Shown: piece after piece, positions 7,951 to 16,953 of the stretch
How positions within the stretch are numbered: the stretch's first letter is position 1
How the letters are laid out: every line of letters starts with the position of its first letter
NCBI GenBank assembly: GCA_964448185.1
Contig: CAYUVO010000024.1
Span: 1-30,385, forward strand
Direction of reading: 5' to 3'
Source: OFTM382 sp964448185
Lineage (GTDB): Bacteria > Planctomycetota > Phycisphaerae > Phycisphaerales > UBA1924
Length of the DNA stretch: 30,385 bases
Program-made: the position numbers and the translations under genes
Notes under the pieces: generated by a model
Databases searched by the model: none
What the model was told of the DNA's origin: nothing
The model's input: only the letters and a program-made list of their open reading frames with translations

Positions 7951-8362
7951 GTCTGCTGTTTTGGGATCGCCCCGGGGGCCAGCCACTAAGGCACCACCGC
8001 AAATCGTACAAATGCTGGCCCAGATGGGATTGCTCGATGGTGTCGCGGTTCACCGTTACTCGCGCACCGCCGCATGACCCCGCCTGTTGCACCCATGCCA
8101 GCGATTCGGAGAGGTCGAGAGTGATACCTGTGAACCGCGCACCCCGGGTTCCGGGCCTCCCTCGGGCTGGATTCTGCGGTTTGAACCCGCGCCGATTCGG
8201 GAGTTCACAGGCCTCCGTAAAGCAACCGGAGGCTGTGTCGTTTACAGAGCGAAGCACGCCGATCAACTCGGGCTCTCAGCCAACACCATCGCCGGCTACC
8301 AAAACAAATCTACCGACAGTTCAAGGTTGCCTCCCAAGCTGAACTCCTCAATTCCCTACCCC
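7951..8362 (+). other. Stretch without a convincing gene after jetD
   Basis: No intact gene is supported between the jetD stop and the permease promoter. Several short open stretches exist. One (from about 7984) reads PPQIVQMLAQMGLLDGVAVHRYS before a stop, and another, around 8160-8280, reads GWILRFEPAPIREFTGLRK and beyond. They look protein-like but are broken and in different frames, which suggests decayed coding sequence marking the right border of the insert. I could not assign a family and found no direct repeat of the tRNA-Asn 3' end here. Confidence 0.35.
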
Positions 8363-8368
8363 TACACT
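8363..8368 (+). promoter_or_regulatory. Candidate -10 box of a leaderless transcript (permease)
   Basis: TACACT is followed by 7 nt and then the ATG at 8376, and there is no ribosome binding site. The same spacing occurs before UAP1, miaB and rpe. No clear -35 box is seen. Confidence 0.4.
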
Positions 8369-8375
8369 CAACCTC

Positions 8376-9683
8376 ATGCCCGAGAACGAACAAAGGCTCG
8401 GCCTCCGTGAACTCCTCGCCATAGGCGTCGGCGGCATGATCGGCGGTGGCATCTTCTCGGTCATGGGCATCGCGGTCGGTATCTCCGGACACGCTGCATC
8501 CATCGCCTTCGCCCTCGGCGGCATCATCGCCCTCTTCGCGGGCTACTCATACATCAAACTCGCCCTCACCTACAGAAGCGACGGCGCCAGCTTCACCTAT
8601 CTCGAACGAGCATTCCCCAACCAGCCCAACCTCGCCGGGCTCCTCGGCTGGACCGTCATAGTCGGATACGTCGGGACCCTCGCCCTCTACGCATTCACCT
8701 TCGGCGCCTACGGCTCAGACCTCCTAGGACACGCCGACTCCCCACCACTCCGCATCGCCCTCTCCATGGGCGTCCTCATCTTTTTCATGTTCGTCAACCT
8801 CCGAGGCGTGCGAACCAGCGGCCTTACCGAAGACCTTATCGTCCTCACCAAGGTCATCCTCTTGGGCATCTTCGCTGTCGCGGGCATGACCACCATCAAA
8901 CGCGATCACCTCGTCCCCCTCTTCGATCAGGGCACCGCTTCGGTCTTCGTCGCCGGAGCCATGGTCTTCGTCGCCTTCGAGGGATTCCAACTCATCGCCA
9001 ACACCGTCTGCGAGATGAAAGACCCTGATCGCAACGTTCCTCGCGGCATCTACGGCTCCATCGCCATCACCACCCTCATCTACCTGCTCGTCTCATTCGT
9101 CGCCATCGGCAACCTCACCCCCGCCGAGATCGCAGATGCCGAGGAATACGCACTCGCCGTCGCTGCCAGACCAACACTGGGCCAAGCCGGGGTTGTGCTC
9201 ATCGGCATCGCCGCTCTGCTCTCCACCTCGTCTGCAATCAACGCCACCGCATTCGGCGCCTCACGCATGATGGCCGAGATGGCAACCGAGAAGATGATGC
9301 CCAAAGCCTTCTCGTTTCGGAGCCGACACGCCCACGTCCCGTGGGTCGCCATCGTCGGCCTCACCGTCATGGGCGTCGTCTTCACCGCGTTCAACTCGCT
9401 CGACACCATCGCCGCTTTTTCGAGCCTGACATTCCTGCTCGTCTCCGTGTGCGTCGGCGTCGCCAACCTCAAACTCCGCCAACACACCCACGCCAAGCCC
9501 GCCATCGTCATCACCGGCATCCTCCTGATGCTCGTTACCATAACCCTGCTTATCAGCCACCTCTGGGTGCACGAACGCTCCACGCTCTACGCGATCGGCA
9601 TCCTCTACGCAGCCGTCTTCATCGCCGAGTTCGGCTTCAGTAAACGCTCGCTCTTGAGCTCACACCGACACCCCATCGAATGA
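8376..9683 (+). CDS. APC-family amino acid permease
   Basis: A 435-residue membrane protein with about twelve hydrophobic segments. The first contains IGVGGMIGGGIFSVMG, the glycine-rich unwound helix-1 motif of the amino acid-polyamine-organocation (APC) superfamily, which binds the substrate amino group. VFVAFEGFQLIANTVCEMKDPDRNVPRGI in the middle is the typical loop after helix 6. It should import amino acids by proton or sodium coupling at the cytoplasmic membrane; the substrate cannot be told. It follows the insert, has the GC-rich codon use of the flank, and is convergent with the catalase gene (111-nt gap). There is no ribosome binding site; a TACACT hexamer 7 nt before the ATG suggests a leaderless mRNA. 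Confidence 0.9.
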   Translation: MPENEQRLGLRELLAIGVGGMIGGGIFSVMGIAVGISGHAASIAFALGGIIALFAGYSYIKLALTYRSDGASFTYLERAFPNQPNLAGLLGWTVIVGYVGTLALYAFTFGAYGSDLLGHADSPPLRIALSMGVLIFFMFVNLRGVRTSGLTEDLIVLTKVILLGIFAVAGMTTIKRDHLVPLFDQGTASVFVAGAMVFVAFEGFQLIANTVCEMKDPDRNVPRGIYGSIAITTLIYLLVSFVAIGNLTPAEIADAEEYALAVAARPTLGQAGVVLIGIAALLSTSSAINATAFGASRMMAEMATEKMMPKAFSFRSRHAHVPWVAIVGLTVMGVVFTAFNSLDTIAAFSSLTFLLVSVCVGVANLKLRQHTHAKPAIVITGILLMLVTITLLISHLWVHERSTLYAIGILYAAVFIAEFGFSKRSLLSSHRHPIE

Positions 9684-9794
9684 CCGCCCGCGTGTGCGCA
9701 CGTCATCACCAAGCATTGGGTGCCATAGGGACAGCCCTTCGATTTCTCCACGATCTCCGTGAGCCCGAAACGCAAGCGAGAGTCTGTCCGCGTC

Positions 9795-11303
9795 TCAGCT
9801 ACACACCGCGCCCGCGTGCTGACCAAACTCCGAAACGTCAATCCCGAGCTTCGCAGCAACCCGCTGCCCATAATCGGCATCCGCTCTAAAGAAGTGGCAC
9901 AACTGCAACATCTGAACCTGCTTGCGCGCGCCGCCCAGAGCGCCCGCGAGCCGCGTGGTGAGCCGATCACGGTGCGCCTCGTCGAACATCCGGTACAGAT
10001 TCCCAGCCTGCGTGTAATCATCATGATCGGCCGTGCTGTCGTACCGATCGACAATCGCCTGACCCAGATCCCACTGCGGATCAAGCTTCGATTCATCGGG
10101 CGCAGGCGTGCCCGGCTGCGTGTTGGGCCAGTAGTTCGTCGAGCCGCCATACGTCTCCGCGGTCGCCGCCTGACCATCACGCATGAAGTGCATCACCGGG
10201 CAGCGAGGCTTATTCACCGGGATCTGATGATGGTTCACGCCCACTCGGTGCAAATGCGTATCCGAATAGCTCATGAGCCGCGCCTGGAGCATCTTGTCCG
10301 GGCTGGGACCGATCCCCTGCACAAACGACGACGGCTTGAACGCTGCCTGCTCAACCTCCGCGTGATAGTTCTCCGGGTTGCGGTTGAGTTCGAGCACCCC
10401 CACCTCCATCAACGGGAACGCCGCGTGTGGCCAGACCTTCGTCAGATCAAACGGGTTCCAGCCCGTCTCTTTCTCGAACGCCTCCGACTGCGCCTGCGTC
10501 ATCACCTGAACTTTGAGCGTCCAACTCGGAAACTCCCCGCGTTCGATCGAACCAAACAAATCTCGCTGATGCGTCTCGCGATCACTCCCAATAAGCTTGG
10601 CCGCCTCGTCGTCCATCAGGTTCTTGATCCCCTGATTGGTCTTGAAATGGAACTTGCACCACACCCGCTCGCCCGCATCATTGATCAGCGAATACGCGTG
10701 GCTGCCGTACCCGTTCATCGTGCGATAGTTCGCCGGTATCCCACGATCCGAGAACAGAATCGTCACCTGATGCAGGCTCTCGGGGCACTGGCTCCAAAAA
10801 TCCCACTGCATGTCGTCGCACCGCAGGTTCGTCTTCGGGTTCCGCTTCTGCGTGTGTATAAAGTTCGCAAACTTATAAGGATCGCGCACAAAGAACACCG
10901 GCGTGTTGTTCCCCACCATGTCCCAGTTGCCCTGCTCCGTGTAAAACTTCAGCGCAAAGCCCCGCACATCACGCTCGGCATCCGCAGCCCCACGTTCGCC
11001 CGCCACCGTGCTGATCCTTGCAAACACTTCCGTCGACTTGCCCACCTTGTTTAAGAACGCAGCCTTGGTAAACTTCGTCACGTCGTGCGTCACCGTAAAC
11101 GTGCCGTACGCTCCCGAGCCGTTGGCGTGGACCACCCGTTCGGGGATGCGTTCGCGGTTGAAGTGCTGCATCTGTTCGAGCAGTTGCACATCCTGCATCA
11201 GCACCGGCCCGCGCGGCCCAGCCGTCAGCGCGTGCTGGCGAGCGATCGGCGCTCCATCAGCCGTCGTCAATGCAGGGCACGATCCATTCTCTTTGCTTTT
11301 CAT
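9795..11303 (-). CDS. katA: Monofunctional haem catalase
   Basis: 502 residues, the size of small-subunit clade 3 catalases. It decomposes hydrogen peroxide to water and oxygen. Visible landmarks are the distal histidine in ERVVHANGSGAYGTF (His59), the NNTPVFFVRDP segment with the distal asparagine near 132, and the proximal haem ligand Tyr346 in RLMSYSDTHLHRVG. No signal peptide is present, so it is cytoplasmic. ATG 11303 has GAGGAG 7 nt upstream; the GTG immediately before is less likely. A TATACA hexamer lies about 20 nt upstream, but I could not define an OxyR or PerR box. It is probably transcribed alone, with arsM upstream in the same direction. Confidence 0.97.
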   Translation of the reverse strand: MKSKENGSCPALTTADGAPIARQHALTAGPRGPVLMQDVQLLEQMQHFNRERIPERVVHANGSGAYGTFTVTHDVTKFTKAAFLNKVGKSTEVFARISTVAGERGAADAERDVRGFALKFYTEQGNWDMVGNNTPVFFVRDPYKFANFIHTQKRNPKTNLRCDDMQWDFWSQCPESLHQVTILFSDRGIPANYRTMNGYGSHAYSLINDAGERVWCKFHFKTNQGIKNLMDDEAAKLIGSDRETHQRDLFGSIERGEFPSWTLKVQVMTQAQSEAFEKETGWNPFDLTKVWPHAAFPLMEVGVLELNRNPENYHAEVEQAAFKPSSFVQGIGPSPDKMLQARLMSYSDTHLHRVGVNHHQIPVNKPRCPVMHFMRDGQAATAETYGGSTNYWPNTQPGTPAPDESKLDPQWDLGQAIVDRYDSTADHDDYTQAGNLYRMFDEAHRDRLTTRLAGALGGARKQVQMLQLCHFFRADADYGQRVAAKLGIDVSEFGQHAGAVCS

Positions 11304-11422
11304 CACGCTGCTCCTCAGTGTGTATAGGTATTCTCAAATCACTTTTGTATCAGCCAGAGCCGACCTGAACACTAGGCGCCATCTGGTTTCGAGTGTGCCG
11401 ATTCAACGATCCTCTCACCAAC

Positions 11423-12364
11423 TCATTCCCCCCGACGCGCCTCGATATCAAGACTCACCACATAATCACTCATCGACGCGCCCTCGGGCAACGCCGCCGC
11501 AATCTTCTTGTACAACGGGTCTTCCCAGTTCGTCATCGCCTCAATATATTGCGGCTTGCTCACCATCTTCACATCCACCAGCCCCGCATCAACCACCGCC
11601 GCCCGTACCCGCTCGACCAACTCAGCGCCCGCCACGCACCCCACCAACGCCTCGATATCTTCGAGCACTCCCGCGGGCAACGCCTGCAACAACGCCAGAT
11701 CCGAAACCGCCACTCGCCCGCCCGGCCTAAGCACCCTCGCAATCTCGCGCCACACCTGACGCTTATCCACCGACAGATTGATCACGCAGTTCGAGATCAT
11801 CACATCCACCGAACCATCCGCCACCGGCAGATGTTCGATCTCCCCAAGACGAAACTCGACATTCGTAAGCCCGCTGGCATCCTCATACCGAGCCACGTTC
11901 GCCCTCGCCTTGCTCAGCATCTCGGGCGTCATGTCGACCCCAATAACTCGACCCGTCGCGCCCACTTTGGGTCCCGCGATAAAGCAGTCAAACCCGCCTC
12001 CCGAACCGAGATCAACCACCACCTCGCCCGCCTTGAGCGAGGCCAATGCTGTCGGGTTCCCGCACGACAAACCCATGTTCGCCCCATCGGGAACTTTACT
12101 CAGATCACTCGCCCCATAGCCCACAGCCATCGCCAACTGCTTCGCATCAAGCGTCGTCGGACCACAACACCCACCGCCACCCTCACCCCCGCCTCCATTT
12201 CCAGCCCCACCGCTGCAACAGCCCGAGGTCTCGGCGGCCGCAGAAGCTGGGCGCACACCCGACCATTGCCCGCTGCGTGCAATCTCGGCGTACCCCTCGC
12301 GGATCTGATCCCGCATGCTGTCTTTATTCGTCTTGGCCTGTTCGTCGTGCTTCGATGCGGACAT
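11423..12364 (-). CDS. arsM: Arsenite S-adenosylmethyltransferase
   Basis: 313 residues. A class I SAM-binding motif, VVDLGSGGGFDC (117-127), and the conserved arsenic-binding cysteines Cys101 (LSCGNP), Cys193 (SNCV) and Cys243 (VGCVAGA) identify ArsM, which methylates arsenite to methylarsenicals in the cytoplasm. The N-terminal part carries two Cys-Cys pairs (49-50 and 66-67) separated by a glycine-rich linker, which may help bind trivalent arsenic. ATG 12364 has GGAGGG upstream. A TAGAAT hexamer on the minus strand near 12393-12398 may be its -10 box. No arsR, arsC or arsenite pump lies nearby, so regulation is unclear. A dyad CCTCTT...AAGAGG near 12432-12452 lies further upstream and is a weak operator candidate. 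Confidence 0.95.
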   Translation of the reverse strand: MSASKHDEQAKTNKDSMRDQIREGYAEIARSGQWSGVRPASAAAETSGCCSGGAGNGGGGEGGGGCCGPTTLDAKQLAMAVGYGASDLSKVPDGANMGLSCGNPTALASLKAGEVVVDLGSGGGFDCFIAGPKVGATGRVIGVDMTPEMLSKARANVARYEDASGLTNVEFRLGEIEHLPVADGSVDVMISNCVINLSVDKRQVWREIARVLRPGGRVAVSDLALLQALPAGVLEDIEALVGCVAGAELVERVRAAVVDAGLVDVKMVSKPQYIEAMTNWEDPLYKKIAAALPEGASMSDYVVSLDIEARRGE

Positions 12365-12498
12365 GAAAAAACCCTCCAGTTTGGAAAGTCATTCTAGCGC
12401 ATCATGCTTGAAGTCATCCGCCCTTGGCACCCTCTTCATATCGAAAAGAGGCGTCGCGCGAGAGTGGCGGTTGAAGGTGTCCGCGACTGCTCCCGACC

Positions 12499-12705
12499 CT
12501 ATGGCCGCTGGACCAGTTTCACGTTCCCGTGCTCTTGCAGCCCGATCGCGCTGCCGTCCTTACCGATCGCTCCCGCCTGCATGAACACCACCACACACGC
12601 AGCGAGCAACGCCACCGTCGCCACCACGAGCAGCCCCGTGTACACGTCCGGGCCTGATGCCCGCTTGGCCCGACCTCCAGGCATCTGCATCCCGAATTGG
12701 CTCAT
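12499..12705 (-). CDS. Small single-pass membrane protein, unknown function
   Basis: 68 residues with one hydrophobic segment (VYTGLLVVATVALLAACVVV, about 21-40), a positively charged N-terminal side (GGRAKRAS) and a short polar tail. By the positive-inside rule the N-terminus should be cytoplasmic. ATG 12705 has GGAG upstream. It starts 47 nt after the stop of the coiled-coil membrane gene at 12753-13604 and is very likely co-transcribed with it. No family is recognised. Confidence 0.75.
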   Translation of the reverse strand: MSQFGMQMPGGRAKRASGPDVYTGLLVVATVALLAACVVVFMQAGAIGKDGSAIGLQEHGNVKLVQRP

Positions 12706-12752
12706 CGTCCATTCTCCATCAAAGCGTTCATGCGTCTGGCATCAACCGAGTC

Positions 12753-13604
12753 TCAGCGAAGCCGGCTCAACACCACGTCATTGTTCTGAATCGACTGGTC
12801 TTTGGCCATCAGCTTCACCCGAGCCACCGACTGGTTCAGATCCGTGCGGATCACCACAATATCGGCGATCCACTGGCTCCCACGAGTCACATACAAACGC
12901 ATGTTCTTGCTCATCCGATCAGTGCTCCCCGCAGAGAGCTCGACAAGCTGATCGCCCGTTGCATCATCACGGGCCATGCTCGAAATACGGGTCGTGATGA
13001 TCGGGCCACTAAAATCAAACGGCTTGATTGCGAGAGTCGAAGCAACCGCTCCGCCGCCCTGGCTTGCGATCTCAGCCGCCGCGAGCTGCTCCTGCAACGC
13101 ACGGATCTGCTGATTCAACACGCCCTGCTCGCTCTCACGATCGTTGAGACGATCCTCGAGTGCCAACGACTCGCTGCGAATCCGTGCCGACTCCGACCGC
13201 ATCTGACCGATCTGCGTGCGGTAGCTCTCGTTGAGCCTCGTCAGCGCCGCGACCGTCTTGTCAAAGTCACCGATCTGAGTCTGGATCGCCTGAGAAGACT
13301 CCCGCTCGCGGCTCACATCGGTCCGCAACTGAGCATTCTCAGTGTCAAGACCCGTGTTCACACTGCGAAGCCGTGCGACCTCGTTCGATGAATCTGCAAG
13401 CTGACGCTCCAGGCGCGAACGCTCCTCAGCAGCCCGGTTCACCTCCGCGTCCTTCTGAGCCTTCTCGGTCGCGGCAGTCGCCTCGGCCGAACGCAACGCG
13501 CCCGAAACCTCGCTGATATTGAACGCCATGCCCATCGTCAGCGTCGCCAATACAAGACTCAACACCGCGGCAAAGACAGCAAAGACTTTCGTGAGAACAT
13601 GCAC
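12753..13604 (-). CDS. Membrane-anchored coiled-coil protein, unknown function
   Basis: 283 residues: an N-terminal hydrophobic anchor (about 5-27), a long coiled coil (about 35-180, rich in Ala, Glu, Arg, Gln), then a C-terminal domain of about 95 residues that starts after a GGGAVAST linker. This domain has beta-like strands and ends in NNDVVLSRL. That ending loosely recalls C-terminal domains of envelope or flagellar-base proteins, but I do not assert homology. It probably acts at the envelope with its partner at 12499-12705. ATG 13604 has GGAG 10 nt upstream, and an extended -10-like motif lies about 90 nt upstream (13694-13705). Confidence 0.8.
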   Translation of the reverse strand: MHVLTKVFAVFAAVLSLVLATLTMGMAFNISEVSGALRSAEATAATEKAQKDAEVNRAAEERSRLERQLADSSNEVARLRSVNTGLDTENAQLRTDVSRERESSQAIQTQIGDFDKTVAALTRLNESYRTQIGQMRSESARIRSESLALEDRLNDRESEQGVLNQQIRALQEQLAAAEIASQGGGAVASTLAIKPFDFSGPIITTRISSMARDDATGDQLVELSAGSTDRMSKNMRLYVTRGSQWIADIVVIRTDLNQSVARVKLMAKDQSIQNNDVVLSRLR

Positions 13605-13693
13605 TCGTGGCTCCTCGGCCCAAGCCGCTCTTGGCGGCGTTCCGCTTGGTCGATAATCCCGCCCCGCCAGCGCGGCAAGACAGACATTCTGGC

Positions 13694-13705
13694 GAGTCTA
13701 GCACC
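13694..13705 (-). promoter_or_regulatory. Candidate promoter, extended -10 (GGTGCTAGACTC)
   Basis: On the minus strand GGTGCTAGACTC contains TGCTAGACT, an extended -10 form, about 90 nt before the coiled-coil gene start at 13604. The identical 12-mer recurs at 18646-18657 upstream of another minus-strand gene. A TCGACA-like -35 lies about 19 nt upstream. The rest of the 316-nt gap (13605-13920) is C-rich low-complexity sequence in which I see nothing else. Confidence 0.4.
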
Positions 13706-13920
13706 CCGAGTCCAGCCCGTGTCGAACACAGGACCCGAACCCGCAGGCAATCACTCATACGAGCCATCGGCCCAAGCGGATCCGCGACCGCTCAACACCA
13801 ACCGTCAGCCCACCAAACCAGTGACAACTCGCCAGCGAGTGTAATACCTCATGGCCCCCGTCGTGTCAATCCCGCCCCCATCCCCGATCTCTCGCCCCCG
13901 CCCCCCCCGGCCCAAACCAA

Positions 13921-15051
13921 TCAACGACCGTTCAGAGCCTCGAGCATCCCCGCCGCTGCCGAAACACGCACCATCGGGTTCGAGTCCGCCATCAGCTTCT
14001 CAAGCCCGCCCAAAGCCTCCGGCCCACGCATCACCCCAAGAGCCATCGCCGCCTGGGCACGAAGCACCGGATTCACATCGTTCACATACTCGAGCCCCAC
14101 AAACGCCCCATCTCGCTTGCCGAGCTGTCCCAGACTCCGAGCTGCAGCCATCCGAACCTCGCCGGGCATCCGCTGGCCCGTCGCCGAATCCCGATACACC
14201 ACCAGATTTGTCAGCTCCGGGATCGAACGCCTGCTCCCGAGCTCCCCGAGCATCTGGGCCGCCACCGCCGCCACCTCAAGCTGATCGGGCGTCGAAGGAA
14301 ACAACGCCGCGTGCAGCGTGTGGATCTCTTCATCCTCACCAAGCCGAACCAATGCCTCCGAAACCGACAACCGAAGCATCCGTATTTCGCCCTCTCCAAC
14401 CCGTGGCATCCGGCTCGCCGCCGCCGACCGCAGCACCGCCACCGCAGAATCATCCCCAATCAGCCCCAGCATCGTCACCGCGTGCGCACGAACCCGTGCC
14501 GAGCTCGACCGTGTAGCCAGATCACCCAATGGCGTGGGATCAATCGAACGATCCCCCATCGCGATCAGCGAATAAATCGCCGACGCACGCACATAGGGCG
14601 ACCGATCACGCTGCAACGCGCGCACCGCACCCATCTGTGCCCGCTGACGTTTGTCCCCCGCCACGACCGCTGCCACCGCACGAACACCCTCGTTGCTGTC
14701 CCGCAACCCAAGCCCCAGCACCGGACCGAGCCTCGCGGGCGACCACTTGAGCCCCTCGATCGCGTTCGCTCGCACCTGCGCATTGCTCGATCGGGTCGCA
14801 GCCACCAGCTCCGCAATCGCACGCTCCCGCAACTCGCTTCGGCTCAGCGTCGACCGCATCCCCTGCCCACCAACTTGCCCACCAGCCCCGCCGGTATTCG
14901 CAGTTGAAGCCAGACCTCCCCCTTCAGCATCCACCTTGGTATCAGATCCCCCTCCATCGCTGGCACACCCCACGATCAGCAGGCCGCTCACGCCAAAGAG
15001 AACCATCAGCATCCCAAGGATCATCACTCGCTGTTGCACTGTGCGCTTCAT
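13921..15051 (-). CDS. HEAT-repeat lipoprotein
   Basis: 376 residues. An N-terminal signal with a lipobox (LLIVGC, Cys29) predicts lipidation by Lgt/Lsp and, fittingly, N-acylation by the Lnt encoded immediately upstream. A disordered Gly/Ser/Ala linker follows (about 30-65). From about residue 75 to the end come HEAT/PBS-lyase-type alpha-helical repeats of 30-35 residues with the recurrent pattern VRANAIEGL, VRAVAAVV, VRASAIYSL, VRAHAVTML, LRAQAAMAL, VRVSAAAGM. Such solenoids are protein-binding scaffolds. ATG 15051 has GGAG 8 nt upstream and is 45 nt from the lnt stop, so it is probably in the accD-lnt operon. The partner is unknown. Confidence 0.85.
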   Translation of the reverse strand: MKRTVQQRVMILGMLMVLFGVSGLLIVGCASDGGGSDTKVDAEGGGLASTANTGGAGGQVGGQGMRSTLSRSELRERAIAELVAATRSSNAQVRANAIEGLKWSPARLGPVLGLGLRDSNEGVRAVAAVVAGDKRQRAQMGAVRALQRDRSPYVRASAIYSLIAMGDRSIDPTPLGDLATRSSSARVRAHAVTMLGLIGDDSAVAVLRSAAASRMPRVGEGEIRMLRLSVSEALVRLGEDEEIHTLHAALFPSTPDQLEVAAVAAQMLGELGSRRSIPELTNLVVYRDSATGQRMPGEVRMAAARSLGQLGKRDGAFVGLEYVNDVNPVLRAQAAMALGVMRGPEALGGLEKLMADSNPMVRVSAAAGMLEALNGR

Positions 15052-15096
15052 CCCGCTTGCTCCATCAAAATCGTCAACTCTCAGACATAGACCAAC

Positions 15097-16953
15097 TCAC
15101 TCGGCCCGTGTGGCCCCATCGGTCCGATCGCCCTCTCGCCGTTGAAAGAACCGCTTTACCCACCCCCTCACCCAACCCCCCCCCCGCACCACCAGCAGCC
15201 CCACTAGCCCGATCGGGGCCGCCAGAGCTGCCCGATGCCCACCGAGGCTGTAAGGGCTCAAGGCCCCCCCCCCTTCACCCCCACCAATCCCACGCACCTC
15301 CGCCATCAGCACCCCCACTTCCCATTCCTCCAGCCGATCCACCACCCGCCCATGCACATCGACCGATGCCGAAACCCCCGTGTTCGCCGAACGAACCATC
15401 GGAGTCCACGTCTCGACACTCCGCCACCGCGTCAGGCTCAGGTGCGCCTCCCGACCCACAGGCCACCGATCAAACCAGCCGTCATTCGTCAGCCCCACTA
15501 GCACGTCCGCTCGCCGCTCGCCATCCACAGAAACGAGTGCTCGGCACACCGAAGCCGAGGTGCCCTCGAAGCACACCGGAGTCGCCACACGAACCCGCTC
15601 GCCCGTGCTCGTCGCAAACTCGAACCGGGTCGCCCGATCGCTGCGCACACCCCGCGCCAGATCAAACCGCATCCCCGTCGCACCGATCCCCGCGTTGAGC
15701 AGCCAGTCTTGTGCCGATTTCCAATACTCGATCACCGGCATCACTTCACCAAACGGCGTCAACCGATGCTTGTCGTACCGCTCGCCTGTCACCCGACCAT
15801 CCCGCAACAAATGCACGCTGTTGTACCGAGCTTCAAACTGCGTCTCGGGAACCCCCTGCTCATCGGTCGTGATCGCAAGCCCCTCATACCCATCAGACCC
15901 CACCAGCATCGGAATCCCGAACGTCTCCTGCCAGAACACAAGAGTGTCCGCGCACACCAGCGAAGGCATGTACCGCTGCGATCCTGCGTCCGCCATCCGC
16001 GTCACCGCTGCCGGCTCCCCGAGCCCGTCGCGTCCACGCCACACCAGCGACGTGTAGTGAGCGTCCCCGCGTTCGAGTGATTCGATCCAGATCAAATCCG
16101 CTGCCCGCTCCACATCCACATCTACCGGTGCCAGCGTGTCGCCCGGGAACATCGTCTCGGGCCACACAATCACGTCGGGAGGCGGCGACATCAACGACGC
16201 CTGACGGGTCAGCTCGATCATCGATTCCATCTCGGCGAGCCGATCAGAAGTCGTCCACACCCCCCGCACGCTCTGCGCCATCGACGTCTGCACCGCAGCC
16301 ACCCGCAGCACCGGCCCCTCAGCACTCGGAGCCCATCCCCACCACGATAACCCCGACCACACCACCACCACGGCCACTGACCACACAGCGCCGAGCCGTC
16401 GCCACTCCTTCATCCAAAGCCCGACAAGCCCCGCCCCGAATAGCGCCACCAGCATCCCGACACCCGCAAACCCGATCACCCCCGCAGCAGCAGCGATCGC
16501 GGGCATCTCGATCAAGCCCTGCGCGGGCACATACCACGAATACCCGCCCCAGAACAGTTCCGAGCGGAACCATTCAAGCCCGCTCCACACGAAGGGCCAC
16601 AGCACCACCGCCCATCCAAGCCCCCACCGCCTGCGCACCACCCCCACCACCCAAGCAAACAGCCCCACATACAACCCCAGTTGCATCGTCAGCAACAACC
16701 CACCCGACCACGCCACCCCGAAGACCCAGCCGTGCGTCCAAGCCCACACCGGGAGCGACCCGAGCCCGACCCCGATCGCTGTGCGCACAGGAGCGTCACC
16801 GCTCGCTCTGAATATCAGCAGCATCATCACTGGCAGCGCGACAAGCCCCGCAGGCCAAAGCCCGATCGGCGCATACGACATCCCGCTGAGCACAGCGAAA
16901 GCCAGCCCGCCAAGCACTCCGTCAACCATCGCCTTCGGTGGTTTGAGTTTCAT
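15097..16953 (-). CDS. lnt: Apolipoprotein N-acyltransferase
   Basis: 618 residues: six or so N-terminal membrane segments (about 10-205), a nitrilase-fold domain (about 215-545) and a C-terminal hydrophobic segment. The nitrilase triad is visible: Glu266 in VIVWPETMFPG, Lys395 in YDKHRLTPFGE, Cys461 in TPVCFEG. NDGWF (490-494) is also typical of Lnt. It transfers an acyl chain to the N-terminal cysteine of lipoproteins on the periplasmic side of the inner membrane. It is longer than the ~510-residue E. coli enzyme because of an insertion between Glu and Lys (about 285-370). The frame stays open upstream, but the ATG at 16953 overlaps the accD stop (ATGA) and gives the family N-terminus. Confidence 0.95.
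   Translation of the reverse strand: MKLKPPKAMVDGVLGGLAFAVLSGMSYAPIGLWPAGLVALPVMMLLIFRASGDAPVRTAIGVGLGSLPVWAWTHGWVFGVAWSGGLLLTMQLGLYVGLFAWVVGVVRRRWGLGWAVVLWPFVWSGLEWFRSELFWGGYSWYVPAQGLIEMPAIAAAAGVIGFAGVGMLVALFGAGLVGLWMKEWRRLGAVWSVAVVVVWSGLSWWGWAPSAEGPVLRVAAVQTSMAQSVRGVWTTSDRLAEMESMIELTRQASLMSPPPDVIVWPETMFPGDTLAPVDVDVERAADLIWIESLERGDAHYTSLVWRGRDGLGEPAAVTRMADAGSQRYMPSLVCADTLVFWQETFGIPMLVGSDGYEGLAITTDEQGVPETQFEARYNSVHLLRDGRVTGERYDKHRLTPFGEVMPVIEYWKSAQDWLLNAGIGATGMRFDLARGVRSDRATRFEFATSTGERVRVATPVCFEGTSASVCRALVSVDGERRADVLVGLTNDGWFDRWPVGREAHLSLTRWRSVETWTPMVRSANTGVSASVDVHGRVVDRLEEWEVGVLMAEVRGIGGGEGGGALSPYSLGGHRAALAAPIGLVGLLVVRGGGWVRGWVKRFFQRREGDRTDGATRAE

Noticed and set aside
7951..8375. att duplication of the tRNA-Asn 3' end
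   Set aside because: No stretch matching the T arm and acceptor end of the tRNA was found.
9759..11054. 431-aa plus-strand open frame
   Set aside because: It is antisense to the clearly identified catalase, Arg/His/Leu-biased, and without recognisable motifs: a high-GC shadow.
11320..11360. OxyR or PerR box before the catalase
   Set aside because: Only a TATACA-like hexamer is visible, without a convincing dyad.
12432..12452. ArsR operator upstream of arsM
   Set aside because: The dyad is only 6 bp, and no arsR gene is present.
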